Origin: Hymenobacter aerilatus
GTDB taxonomy: Bacteria; Bacteroidota; Bacteroidia; Cytophagales; Hymenobacteraceae
Assembly: GCF_022921095.1 (NCBI RefSeq)
Contig: NZ_CP095053.1
Coordinates: forward strand, 4,506,501-4,570,500
Length of the DNA: 64,000 nucleotides
Reading direction: 5' to 3'
In this document: piece by piece, positions 7,190 through 16,943 of the stretch
Position numbering within the stretch: the stretch's first letter is position 1
Layout of the letters: every line of letters begins with the position of its first letter
Translations under genes and position numbers: made by a program
The notes under the pieces: generated by a model
What the model was told of the DNA's origin: nothing
Database searches by the model: none
The model's input: the letters and a program-made list of their open reading frames with translations, nothing else

Positions 7190-8818
7190 TTACCGCTTCA
7201 CAATACGTTGCGCTAGGGTAGCATCGGCGGTTTGCACTTGCAAAAGGTACACGCCGGCGGGCAGTGCTTTCAGACGTAATTGGGGCATGGATCCGTCCGT
7301 TACGGCCTGCTCCAGCACCACTTGGCCCGCCAAATTACGCAGTTGTGCGCGTGTGCTTCCAACCATCAGATTGCGTAAGTCGAGGGTCAAGTAATCGGTA
7401 GCAGGGTTTGGGTAGGCTGCTAAGATAGCGGCAGGGACATCGGCTACCTGAACGCTGATAACGGGCGCATAGTGCGCGCTGCCATCAAGGTCTACTTGCT
7501 TGAGGCGGTAGTAGCTGCGGCCTATGAGGGGGTGTGCATCTGTGCTGGTATAGCGGGTAGGGGCGGCGGTGGTGCCAGCACCTTGCACAGTGGCCAGCGG
7601 CTGAAACGCATAGCCATCGATGCTGCGCTCCACCACAAAGTGGTCGTTGTTTTTTTCCGAAGCCGTGCTCCAGGCCAGTAGTACGGCAGTGCCGCGCACT
7701 TGGGCCGTAAAGCTGGCCAGCTCTACCGGCAGTACCTGATCAACGCAGCCGCCGTTTTGCAGGTTGGTGTTATAGGAATAGTTGCTGCCAAGCGTACCCG
7801 TCTGAATGTCCCAGCCACTGATGCCAATCAGCCAGGAAAGAAACGTGCCGAACAAGCCAGGGCTGCACCGGCTCAAATCAATACGACCTACCACCCCAAT
7901 CTTGCCCGAGCCATTCTGCCGGCACAGCTGATAACCAAACTGGCTGTCTACAATTACTTTTCCCACGCTTTTGCCATCCAATGGACCCTGTATGTTGCCA
8001 TCGTTGATGAGTTCGTGTGTGGCTAACTTGCCCGCGTTGAGCAACAAGCTATTGCCATTGTTTTGGTATTTGGAGCCTACCTCAATCGTACCGCAGTTGT
8101 TGGTCGTGGTGTTGTTATTATAGGTGTTGCACTTCCAGTAACCCTCGTTGTAGAGCTTGCCGCTGTTGTTGGTATAGCCGCGCACAATGCACTGGCTGTA
8201 GTTGCGTAGGGTAGTGGCGCTGGCTGTCTGGCAATTGTCGAGGGCCAACTGACCCCAGTTATAAACCGTGGCACCAGTGCTGTTCAGGTTCAAGTCTCGG
8301 CACGAAACGCTCCCGGTTTTTTCAATGGTAAGGGTGCCCGCCTGTCCTATTGGAATGTTGCTGGCGCAGATCCAACTGCCGCTGGTGGTAATGGTGGCGC
8401 CGCTACCATTCCAGTTCACTCCGGCCTGCAAGCTGCCTTTGTTAGTGATGGTCACTCCATCGGTAAGGTTGAGGTTACCTACCTTGGTCTGACTGGTCGC
8501 CGATGTGTACAGCGCACCTTTCTTTCCAAAATGGATGTCATTACCCGTACTCCAATTGCCGTCGTTATATACGGCGCAGTTGGTGCCGTTCCAATTGAGG
8601 TTGCCAGTGAAGGTGATGCCCGCCGGGATATATAGCGACTCGTTGTTGCCAAGAGAAAACGTGCTGTTGTAAGTGTTCTTCGTTACGGTGTATGTGTATA
8701 CACGCTGAGCTTGTGCATACGTATATGTTGTGAAATGATTTAAAGTCAATAATATAATAATAAAGTGCAATCTAAAAGCAAGCGCACGGGTAGCAGGACG
8801 ATGACTGGAACACAGCAT
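7190..8818 (-). CDS. Large secreted protein with beta-solenoid-like repeats and T9SS sorting domain
   Basis: A signal peptide (hydrophobic about 16-34, then AQAQ) is followed by about 270 residues of degenerate repeats rich in Asn, Gly, Thr and Ser, spaced roughly every 22-25 residues (NLNWNGTN, NLNLTDG, DLNLNSTG), which suggests a parallel beta-helix. Next comes a module widespread in Bacteroidota cargo (LPVELASF...W-T-A-S-E-KN-HF-VERS-DG...YYRLKQVD-DG), then a type A sorting domain (YPNPATDYLTLDL ... LPAGVYLLQVQT ... RIVKR). It is probably exported by the T9SS and held at the cell surface or released. The role, perhaps adhesion, is inference. Confidence 0.88.
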   Translation of the reverse strand: MLCSSHRPATRALAFRLHFIIILLTLNHFTTYTYAQAQRVYTYTVTKNTYNSTFSLGNNESLYIPAGITFTGNLNWNGTNCAVYNDGNWSTGNDIHFGKKGALYTSATSQTKVGNLNLTDGVTITNKGSLQAGVNWNGSGATITTSGSWICASNIPIGQAGTLTIEKTGSVSCRDLNLNSTGATVYNWGQLALDNCQTASATTLRNYSQCIVRGYTNNSGKLYNEGYWKCNTYNNNTTTNNCGTIEVGSKYQNNGNSLLLNAGKLATHELINDGNIQGPLDGKSVGKVIVDSQFGYQLCRQNGSGKIGVVGRIDLSRCSPGLFGTFLSWLIGISGWDIQTGTLGSNYSYNTNLQNGGCVDQVLPVELASFTAQVRGTAVLLAWSTASEKNNDHFVVERSIDGYAFQPLATVQGAGTTAAPTRYTSTDAHPLIGRSYYRLKQVDLDGSAHYAPVISVQVADVPAAILAAYPNPATDYLTLDLRNLMVGSTRAQLRNLAGQVVLEQAVTDGSMPQLRLKALPAGVYLLQVQTADATLAQRIVKR

Positions 8819-9021
8819 AATCTAAGAAGGTTAAGTACCGAAATGGGATAATGATGGGGTAAATGTAATATAACTTTTTTATTAAATAATATGATCTATA
8901 CAAGTATTACAGAGGCTTGCATGAGAAAAAGTATACATATGACCCTTAAAGTATAAAAAATAGGCTTTAACTGTCTCATAATAGGATATTTAATAGATGT
9001 TGTCTGCTGTGCGGTATTTTC
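8819..9021. other. A+T-rich intergenic region
   Basis: No gene seen. The region is A+T-rich and lies upstream of the large secreted protein (minus strand), so it should hold its promoter, but no exact TAnnTTTG match is visible at a suitable distance. Confidence 0.4.
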
Positions 9022-9077
9022 ATAAAAAATACCCTTTGAGTACAATGGTTGCCAAGCAGCCACTGTACTCAAAGGGT
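9022..9077 (-). terminator. Rho-independent terminator of kbl
   Basis: An 18-bp stem with one mismatch (9031-9048 with 9060-9077) is followed on the minus strand by ATTTTTTATG. It lies about 50 bp beyond the kbl stop. Confidence 0.85.
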
Positions 9078-9128
9078 AATAGAAATCAATTTAGCTGCTA
9101 CCAGCAGCCAAATGGTCGGTGTTGACGC

Positions 9129-10379
<1,251 letters not shown>

Positions 10380-10459
10380 AGAAAGAGTGGTTGAGTAGCT
10401 GAATGAGTTGCGGTAATACGGTACTAAGCCCTATTGCCAGCTGGTGGGGTAGTGCGGGT

Positions 10460-10521
10460 AAAAATACGGAAGTCGGAACGTTGCCGACGATAATCTGCGT
10501 ACTAGCAACGTCCCGACTTCC
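10460..10521 (-). terminator. Terminator-like hairpin after msrA
   Basis: 17-bp arms (10468-10484 and 10505-10521) pair with one offset base. The minus strand continues GTATTTTTAC. It follows the msrA stop by 25 bp. Confidence 0.7.
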
Positions 10522-10546
10522 ATCATAACAATACTGAAAAGCATGC

Positions 10547-11218
10547 CTAGCGGGTCGCCACGTCGGCTTTCAACAGGTTGGGGAAGGCCTTGCGAAACTT
10601 CTCTACCTTAGGCCGCGACACGTTGGCAATGTAGCCTTGGTTGGGGTTTTCGCGGTAGAAGCCCTGGTGGTAGCCCTCGGCGGGCCAGAACTTCTGGATG
10701 GGTACTACCTGCGTTACTACCGGCTCGCTGCCGTAATGGTGTGAGGCGTTAACTTTCTTAACTGTGGCTTCAATCTGCTGCTTTTCTTGAGGCGTGCGGT
10801 AGAAGGCCACCGAGCGGTACTCCGGGCCGCGGTCGGGCCCTTGGTAGTTTAGCTCAGTGGGATTATGGGCCCCCAAGAAAAACACATCAAGTAGCTGCTG
10901 GTAGCTCACCTGCTTGGGGTCATAGTACACTTGCACCGACTCAGCGTGGCCGGTTCCCTGGCCGGCTACTTCCTCGTAGGTAGGGTTTTGCGCCTTGCCG
11001 CCGGCGTAGCCTGCCAGGGTTTCACGCACGCCGCGCACCTCCCGAAAAGTTTCCTGTACGCTCCAGAAGCAGCCGCCGGCAAACGTAGCCACGGCCAATC
11101 CTTGCGTGTTTTTGGGTAGGGGCGCAGGCTTCAGGGCGTTGGCCGGCTGTTGTTGCTGCGCGCAGGCGGTAGAGGCCACAGTGGCCAGTACCAGCAAAAA
11201 TGATTGAAAGAGTTTCAT
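10547..11218 (-). CDS. msrA: Peptide-methionine (S)-S-oxide reductase, exported
   Basis: Repairs oxidised methionine (S-sulfoxide form) in proteins. The catalytic cysteine is C50 in GGCFW, and GYAGG, GHAE and YDP motifs follow. Unlike cytosolic MsrA it begins with a signal sequence, hydrophobic 5-16, then STACAQ; cysteine 19 could be a lipoprotein attachment site, though the residue three before it is Ser rather than Leu. So it probably works in the periplasm. I start at the ATG at 11218; an in-frame alternative four codons upstream seems less likely. Confidence 0.93.
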   Translation of the reverse strand: MKLFQSFLLVLATVASTACAQQQQPANALKPAPLPKNTQGLAVATFAGGCFWSVQETFREVRGVRETLAGYAGGKAQNPTYEEVAGQGTGHAESVQVYYDPKQVSYQQLLDVFFLGAHNPTELNYQGPDRGPEYRSVAFYRTPQEKQQIEATVKKVNASHHYGSEPVVTQVVPIQKFWPAEGYHQGFYRENPNQGYIANVSRPKVEKFRKAFPNLLKADVATR

Positions 11219-11224
11219 ACAAAA

Positions 11225-11294
11225 GAGCAAGACGAAAGAAGACCAGATCGGGCCGGCAAAAGCGCCGGCCGACTACGGTACATACGTCTTGCTC
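11225..11294 (-). terminator. Nested inverted repeat between patatin gene and msrA
   Basis: Outer arms 11225-11234 and 11285-11294 (10 bp) enclose a second palindrome, 11251-11257 with 11264-11270. On the minus strand the outer stem is followed by CTTTTG. It may end the patatin transcript just before msrA. Confidence 0.5.
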
Positions 11295-11363
11295 AACAAA
11301 CCGGACTGCAAAAAAGCTCCTGCGTAGCAGCGCGTTGACGGGCGCCTGAGCAACCCGGCTGGC

Positions 11364-12425
11364 TCAGCGACTGGCCCTGGTTCGGCCAAAAAATGCCGTA
11401 GCACCATCCCGACCACTTTGCACCAATTGCTGCTTCTGCGCTGCCGTCATGCGCTTGATTTTGGGGTTGAAGCCGGCTGTGCCAATGCTTACCGTGCGGG
11501 GCCAGTCCTGCGGCTGGGCCGGGTTCAGGTTTTCAATCGACAGCGAATAGAGTGCCCCCATGTAGGAGCCGAAGTTCTGGATGGGGTAGGGGGCCAGTTG
11601 CTGCCGGCCGCTGGGCAGCGTATCCAGCGCAATCTGTTCGGCACGGTCGAGGCGCAGGCCCAGGGTTTCGGGATTGGGGGTAGGGACTGCGGTAGCGCTG
11701 GTGCCGACGGGCTGGTAGCGTGGGGCATCGAACAGGTCGATGGGGTAGTTGGCCAGCAGGCCGCCATCTACCAGCACGTGCACCGGCTGCCCTTTGGCGG
11801 GGCGCGTCACCACGTGGCCTTGCATATCCAGCAGCACCGCCCGGAAGTACAGCGGAATGCTCATGCTGATACGCACGGCGTCGGCTACGCGCAGGTCGGG
11901 GTTAGTTTCATAGCTGAACACCTGCACGCGCTGGGTGGTGAGATTGGTGCCCGTGGTGTACAGGTCGCGGTAGCGGGTAGGCTGGGCCAGGGCCAGCTGG
12001 TGGAGTTGGCCTAAGGTGAGATTGGGTTGCTGGGTTTGCTGGCCTACCAACTCGCTGAGGTACTCCGTGAACTGGTCGCCGCGGTACCAGCCGTACTGCT
12101 TCAGCAGGCGGTTGCTACCCCCAAAGAAGATAAAGCGCCCATCGTTGAGGCGTTGCACAGGCGTGCGGTCGATGATGTCGATAATCTGCTGGGGTGAGTA
12201 GCCCACAGCCAACAGCGCCGCCTGTATGGCCCCCGCCGACGTGCCCCCTACCCGCCGGATGCCCGCCAGCACGCCCTGCTCTTCCAGCACCTGCAAGGCG
12301 CCACCGTAGGCAATGCCACAGATGCCGCCGCCCTCCATCACGAGGTTGCGGTAGGGAGCAGTTGGTTGCGCCAGCAGCGGGCGAGCAAGCAGTAGCAGAA
12401 ACAGAACAGCAAGGCAGCGCAGCAT
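11364..12425 (-). CDS. Secreted patatin-like phospholipase
   Basis: A lipid acyl hydrolase with a signal peptide (hydrophobic 5-18, ending LLAQ). The oxyanion loop EGGGICG (31-37), the nucleophile serine S63 in GTSAG and the catalytic aspartate D220 in DGG are all present, so the Ser-Asp dyad is intact. The C-terminal region has no beta-barrel of the PlpD type, so the protein is probably periplasmic or released. It transcribes away from the threonine dehydrogenase gene. The true substrate is unknown. Confidence 0.9.
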   Translation of the reverse strand: MLRCLAVLFLLLLARPLLAQPTAPYRNLVMEGGGICGIAYGGALQVLEEQGVLAGIRRVGGTSAGAIQAALLAVGYSPQQIIDIIDRTPVQRLNDGRFIFFGGSNRLLKQYGWYRGDQFTEYLSELVGQQTQQPNLTLGQLHQLALAQPTRYRDLYTTGTNLTTQRVQVFSYETNPDLRVADAVRISMSIPLYFRAVLLDMQGHVVTRPAKGQPVHVLVDGGLLANYPIDLFDAPRYQPVGTSATAVPTPNPETLGLRLDRAEQIALDTLPSGRQQLAPYPIQNFGSYMGALYSLSIENLNPAQPQDWPRTVSIGTAGFNPKIKRMTAAQKQQLVQSGRDGATAFFGRTRASR

Positions 12426-12546
12426 ACAGCGTATTAAAGAATAGCATTTGGCCTTTCAATATAAGAAAAGGGAAAGTTGAGAAGGTAAATGCGTGCATCA
12501 TTTGCTCATCACAAGTTCACTATTCACAACTTCCCCTTTAGGCCGG

Positions 12547-12554
12547 TATCTTTG
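12547..12554 (+). promoter_or_regulatory. Bacteroidota -7 promoter element (TATCTTTG)
   Basis: An exact TAnnTTTG match 41 bp upstream of the ATG of the threonine dehydrogenase gene. No clear -33 TTTG is seen at the usual distance. Confidence 0.65.
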
Positions 12555-12595
12555 TAGCCGCCACCCGCTTCACGTTTTTATTCCATTTGTTTTCT

Positions 12596-13564
12596 ATGGC
12601 TACCACCCCCGCCGAACCTGCTACTATTCTCGTTATTGGCGCTTGCGGCCAACTAGGTCTGGAACTCACTGAGGCGCTACGCCAGCGTTACGGCGCGGCC
12701 CAGGTAATAGCCGCCGACGTGCGCCCGCCCCAGCAGCCGGAGTTGTTGCAGGGTGGCCCGTTTGAGCTGCTGGATGTGCTGGACCGCGCCCGGCTATTTA
12801 CCCTGGTGCAGCAGTACCGCCCGCGCCAGATCTATCACTTGGTAGCCATGCTCTCGGCCACCGCCGAAAAGCACCCGCAGCTGGCCTGGAAGCTGAATAT
12901 GGATGGTTTGCTGAACGTGCTGGATGCGGCCGTAGAGCACCAGGTAGCCCAGGTGTACTGGCCCAGCAGCATTGCCGTGTTTGGTCCCGATACCCCCCGC
13001 GACAACACGCCCCAGCTCACTGTGATGAACCCCAACACGGTGTACGGCATCAGCAAGCTGGCCGGCGAGCAGTGGTGTGAGTGGTACCACAAGAAGTATG
13101 GTCTTGATGTGCGCAGCCTGCGCTACCCTGGCCTCATCGGTTATAAGAGCCTGCCCGGCGGCGGCACCACCGACTACGCCGTGGACATCTACCACAAAGC
13201 CGTGGCCGGCGAAAACTTCGAGTGCTTTCTGCAGGAAGACACCGAGCTGCCCATGATGTACATGCCCGACGCTCTGCGCGCTACCCTAGACCTGATGCAC
13301 GCTCCCGCCGAGCAAATCAAGGTGCGTTCTAGCTATAACCTGAGCGGAATGAGCTTTTCTCCCCAGGAAATTGCGGCCAGCATCCGGCGCCACGTACCCG
13401 ACTTCGCGGTTTCCTACCGCCCCGACCAGCGCCAGCAGATTGCCGACTCCTGGCCCAACAGTATCGACGACGCCCAGGCCCGCCAGGACTGGGGCTGGCA
13501 GCCAGAATTCGACCTAGACAAGATGACGGCCGATATGCTGGCCCACCTGGCCGTGAGCGTGTAG
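12596..13564 (+). CDS. L-threonine 3-dehydrogenase, SDR type
   Basis: An NAD-dependent extended short-chain dehydrogenase. The N-terminal Rossmann motif is GACGQLG (15-21) and the catalytic pair is Y150 and K154 in YGISK. The overall pattern (LVAMLSA, WPSSIAVFGP, RYPGLI, PMMYMPDA) matches the SDR-type threonine dehydrogenases of Bacteroidota and animals. Its product, 2-amino-3-ketobutyrate, is the substrate of Kbl (9129-10379). I start at the ATG at 12596 rather than a TTG three codons before. Other extended SDRs act on sugar nucleotides, but the PMMYMPDA segment argues for threonine. Confidence 0.9.
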   Translation: MATTPAEPATILVIGACGQLGLELTEALRQRYGAAQVIAADVRPPQQPELLQGGPFELLDVLDRARLFTLVQQYRPRQIYHLVAMLSATAEKHPQLAWKLNMDGLLNVLDAAVEHQVAQVYWPSSIAVFGPDTPRDNTPQLTVMNPNTVYGISKLAGEQWCEWYHKKYGLDVRSLRYPGLIGYKSLPGGGTTDYAVDIYHKAVAGENFECFLQEDTELPMMYMPDALRATLDLMHAPAEQIKVRSSYNLSGMSFSPQEIAASIRRHVPDFAVSYRPDQRQQIADSWPNSIDDAQARQDWGWQPEFDLDKMTADMLAHLAVSV

Positions 13565-13586
13565 CTTTCCGGCAGAGGTACACAGC

Positions 13587-13649
13587 GGAAAAGCGCCGAG
13601 GCGCGCAGAGTTCAACGATTATTGTGCTCTGCGCACCTCGGCGCTTTCC
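13587..13649. repeat. Inverted repeat, possible terminator
   Basis: Arms 13587-13610 and 13627-13649 (GGAAA-GCGCCGAGG.GCGCAGAG) are complementary apart from one mismatch and one extra base. It follows the threonine dehydrogenase gene by 22 bp. No strong T-run follows, and a related sequence (CTCTGCGAACCTCTGTGC) appears at about 33219. Confidence 0.65.
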
Positions 13650-13682
13650 CTTTGCGTATTTCTGCCAGAAACGTACCCTCCT

Positions 13683-14417
13683 ATGATTGTCAATCCTACC
13701 CCCACCGGCTGGCAAATTATTTACCAACAAGCCCACGCCCTGCTGGCCGCGCAGCTGGCCTGGCAGTGGCCGCCCTTCCTCCCTACCGACCGTTGGGTAG
13801 GGCTGCTGGCCGCCACCGCTCAGCACGACGACGAGCAGCAGCGCTGGCGCGGCCACTATGGCCTCACTGCCGCTGGCGCCCCCGCCGACTTCACGCAGAA
13901 GGAATTTTCTCTGGAGCAGGCCGAGGGTGTAATGCGGGCAGCCCGCTTTCAGGGGCAATGGCGCAGCCTGCTGACCAGCCTGCACCTAAGCTTTTTGTAC
14001 GAGCCACAACGGGGAGAAAACACGCAGCAGGATGCGTTTCTAGACGAGCAGCAAGCCCAACAAAAGCAGTGGCGCCGCGCCCTGCACGTGACTAAAGCTG
14101 AGGCCCAGCGCGCCTACGCGCTGCTGCAATGGTGCGACCGTCTCTCCCTGATTCTGTGCCGGCAAGAGCTGCCCGAACGAGGCCGCACGCTCGAAATCAG
14201 TGAGGGGCCGGATGGGAAGCAATACACCGTGCAGCAGCCTACCCCCGGTGGGTCAGTGCTGGTGTCGCCTTGGCCTTTTGCGGCCGCAGAATTCGACGTG
14301 ACGGTGGAGGCGAGTCAGCTACATCAGCTGCAATTTCAGGACGATGCAGCGCTGACAGCTGCCCTACATGCAGCCCCCATTGAAACGCTACAGTGGAAGC
14401 TTCAACGGGCTAAATAA
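13683..14417 (+). CDS. DUF3891 family protein
   Basis: A soluble 244-residue protein that I recognise as DUF3891 from its N-terminal pattern (VNPTPTGWQIIYQQAHALLAA, split here by W10 and H18) and the histidine-aspartate stretch AQHDDEQQRW (about 46-55). His/Asp pairs of this kind suggest a metal site such as in HD-type hydrolases, but no function is established. It lies between the threonine dehydrogenase and YihY genes on the same strand, with 60-120 bp gaps, so a shared operon is uncertain. Confidence 0.75.
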   Translation: MIVNPTPTGWQIIYQQAHALLAAQLAWQWPPFLPTDRWVGLLAATAQHDDEQQRWRGHYGLTAAGAPADFTQKEFSLEQAEGVMRAARFQGQWRSLLTSLHLSFLYEPQRGENTQQDAFLDEQQAQQKQWRRALHVTKAEAQRAYALLQWCDRLSLILCRQELPERGRTLEISEGPDGKQYTVQQPTPGGSVLVSPWPFAAAEFDVTVEASQLHQLQFQDDAALTAALHAAPIETLQWKLQRAK

Positions 14418-14476
14418 CTAACTCATCGGCGGGGAGTGCGTACTAGTGAACAATTTTCACCTGTAACTACTGCTGT

Positions 14477-15469
14477 ATGGCAACTCGGTATACTGCTGCT
14501 AATCTGGGTTCTATCCTCAAATGCACCGCCAGTAATTTTATTGAAAACAACTCCCTTCGTCTGGCCGGCGCCCTAGCCTATAACGCTATTTTCTCGCTGC
14601 CGCCGTTGCTGCTTATCATCATCACAGCGGCCGGTACTTTCTTTGGGCAAGAGGCCGTCACGGGCAAGCTATTCTCCCAGATAGACGGTTTGGTAGGTGC
14701 AAAAGCTGCTGCCTCTATTCAAGATTCCATTCGCACCTTCAACCAACAGAAGCAAGGGGGGATATCGGCTATAATTGGGGTAGGCACACTGATTTTTGCG
14801 GCCACTACGTTTTTCGTTACGCTGCAAGAAAGCATCAACAGCATTTGGAACGTGAAGGCCAAGCCCGACACAACGGCCGGTAGTGCCTGGAACTTCGTGC
14901 GCGACCGGCTATTGTCGTTTGGCCTGATTTTGAGTGTAGCACTTCTGTTGCTTATGTCATTTGTTATCAGTGCGTTGCTTGAGTTTTTTACGGATTACCT
15001 GGCGCAAGTTCTACCTGGTATTACGGTTGTGCTAATCAGAATTATTGACCTAGTAATATCTCTGAGCGTAACCACTGTGCTATTTGCTATGATCTACCGC
15101 TACCTACCCGACGCGTACATCCGCTGGCGCGATGTGCGCGTCGGTGCCTTCATCACTGCGGTGCTATTTATTGTGGGTAAATATCTGATATCCTTTTATC
15201 TATCCAACTTTGACCCTGGCTCGGCCTACGGCGCGGCAGGTTCTGTTATTGTACTGCTGGTCTGGATATATTACTCCTCTCTCATCATTTTCTTCGGCGC
15301 CGAGTTCACCCAAGAATACGCTGCTGCTTATGGGCAAGCCGTGCAGCCAAAAGAACATGCGGTGCGCATTGAAACCCGCGAGGTGCCTTTCCACAAAACC
15401 GAAGCAAGTGTGGAAAACGGCCGACCTGAACCCGAAGGCACTTGGCGGGATAAAAAACGAAATAAGTAG
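14477..15469 (+). CDS. YihY/BrkB family inner-membrane protein
   Basis: An integral membrane protein with six predicted helices and the family hallmarks: N-terminal LAGALAYNAIFSLPPLL, a middle TFFVTLQESINSIWNV segment, and the late GAAGSVIVLLVWIYYSS and FFGAEFTQEYA motifs. The family was once called ribonuclease BN by mistake; its real role is unknown, perhaps transport. The C-terminal 50 residues are charged and should be cytoplasmic. Confidence 0.9.
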   Translation: MATRYTAANLGSILKCTASNFIENNSLRLAGALAYNAIFSLPPLLLIIITAAGTFFGQEAVTGKLFSQIDGLVGAKAAASIQDSIRTFNQQKQGGISAIIGVGTLIFAATTFFVTLQESINSIWNVKAKPDTTAGSAWNFVRDRLLSFGLILSVALLLLMSFVISALLEFFTDYLAQVLPGITVVLIRIIDLVISLSVTTVLFAMIYRYLPDAYIRWRDVRVGAFITAVLFIVGKYLISFYLSNFDPGSAYGAAGSVIVLLVWIYYSSLIIFFGAEFTQEYAAAYGQAVQPKEHAVRIETREVPFHKTEASVENGRPEPEGTWRDKKRNK

Positions 15470-15623
15470 TTCTGAAAGTCTGATTTAAAAGCTTTGTACA
15501 ACCTGTAAAATTATGATTTAAAATAAGTTAAAATAAAAAGATATGCTTTAGGTAGATGCTGTTAAAGTCTAACGAAAGCAACTGATTTTTGCGCCGGGTA
15601 GTGCTACTGTATAGATAGAACGA

Positions 15624-15631
15624 TATGTTTG
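15624..15631 (+). promoter_or_regulatory. Bacteroidota -7 promoter element (TATGTTTG)
   Basis: An exact TAnnTTTG match 28 bp upstream of the ATG at 15660. An in-frame ATG at 15633 would precede the expected transcription start, which argues for the later start. Confidence 0.5.
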
Positions 15632-15659
15632 GATGCGTTTACTACTCATCCAGATTCTT

Positions 15660-16898
15660 ATGCGTTCTACCCTATCCTTACCCCTGCTTTCGGCACTGTT
15701 TGCGCTGCGTTGTGCTACTGCGTATGCACAGCAAGAAACGGTGCCCCCAACCAGACTTATAGTTGTCAATTCGCTGGTGGGCGACACCATTAGCCCGCAG
15801 GAAAAAGCCACGTACGGGCTATTCCCGTACTACGCTACCGATAATTTTCGCTATGCCTATTTCACCCAGCAACTGGCCCCAGATAGCGCCCTCACGCTGC
15901 ACACGCAGCTCCGCGACGGTCGGTTGGTGCAGCGCCCTTTCACGAGTGAAGAGTTTATAACCGCCCGGTTTCAAATTCAGAACCGGGCGCGCGAGCTTGG
16001 GGGCGGCTCTCAGGGCGCGGCGCCTTTGGTTGGGTTGAACGCCGTAACATCAACGGGCAACAACCCCGATTTGGCGGTGGGCAGTGTCTACCAAGTAACC
16101 TTGCACAACGGCACTTCTTTCAAAGGCACTCTAGTGTCCTTGACCCTGACAAGCGCAGACTTTGACACCCCCGACCTGGGTAGGGTAACGGTACAGCGAG
16201 CCGATATAAAGCGCTACGTAGCGTTGCAGGTAGCCAAAAGTGGCCGTGTGCGCGACGACGTGGGCAACGGCAACCGCTTGTTTTTTGCCCCTACCGCCCG
16301 CAGCTTACGCAAGGGCGAGGGCTACGTGCAGGACATTGATATTTTTCTGCTGGGCGTTAACTACGGCGTCACCGACCATTTTTCTATTGGTCTACTAGCC
16401 TCAGCTATACCCGGCATTGGGTTAGGCAAGCAAGTAGTTGCCCTCACGCCCAAGCTAACCACCAAAGTAAGCGCGAAGTGGAATGTGGGGGTAGGCGCAT
16501 TGATAGCCCGCATTCCCGACTTCGATTATGATAACGGCAGTGGTTTTGGGGCAGGTATTGCGTATGGCCTGGCCACCTACGGTACTGCCGACGACAACCT
16601 GACCATGGGCCTCGGCTACGGTTTTTCGGGTCAGGGAGGCTTTGGCCGGACGCCTGTAGTGTTGCTGGGTGGAGCAAAACGGATTACCAACCGCGTGTCA
16701 TTGGTGTCGGAGAACTACCTGTTTGTGCAGGGAACAGGTGGGGTAGGCGGCCTCTACGGCATCCGCCTGGGCTGGCCCCGTACTACCCTCAATGTAGGCT
16801 CATTTTACGTGGCTCCTTTCGAAGGAGGCGGTGCCTTTGGCTATGTGTATCCGGTATATTTAGACGTGGCGTTACGTTTCGGCCAGCCAAAAAAGTAA
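15660..16898 (+). CDS. Probable outer-membrane protein, unknown
   Basis: A secreted protein of 412 residues with a signal peptide (MRSTLSLPLLSALFA..., then AYAQQ). About residues 135-190 form a small beta module (GSVYQVTLHNGTSFKG ... GRVTVQRADIKRYV) of a kind often seen in Bacteroidota surface proteins. The last 200 residues alternate Gly-rich and aromatic strands (FSIGLLASAIPGIG, WNVGVGALIARIP, TLNVGSFYVAPF) and look like an outer-membrane beta-barrel. I do not recognise the family. A shorter start was chosen because of the promoter position. Confidence 0.7.
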   Translation: MRSTLSLPLLSALFALRCATAYAQQETVPPTRLIVVNSLVGDTISPQEKATYGLFPYYATDNFRYAYFTQQLAPDSALTLHTQLRDGRLVQRPFTSEEFITARFQIQNRARELGGGSQGAAPLVGLNAVTSTGNNPDLAVGSVYQVTLHNGTSFKGTLVSLTLTSADFDTPDLGRVTVQRADIKRYVALQVAKSGRVRDDVGNGNRLFFAPTARSLRKGEGYVQDIDIFLLGVNYGVTDHFSIGLLASAIPGIGLGKQVVALTPKLTTKVSAKWNVGVGALIARIPDFDYDNGSGFGAGIAYGLATYGTADDNLTMGLGYGFSGQGGFGRTPVVLLGGAKRITNRVSLVSENYLFVQGTGGVGGLYGIRLGWPRTTLNVGSFYVAPFEGGGAFGYVYPVYLDVALRFGQPKK

Positions 16899-16943
16899 GA
16901 ATCAGTACCGTGCGACAGTCTCAAATTATCCAAGCTAAAGTAT

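Noticed and set aside
11418-12014. Plus-strand frame of 198 codons opposite the patatin gene
   Set aside because: Antisense to a protein with a complete catalytic dyad and signal peptide; no recognisable domain.
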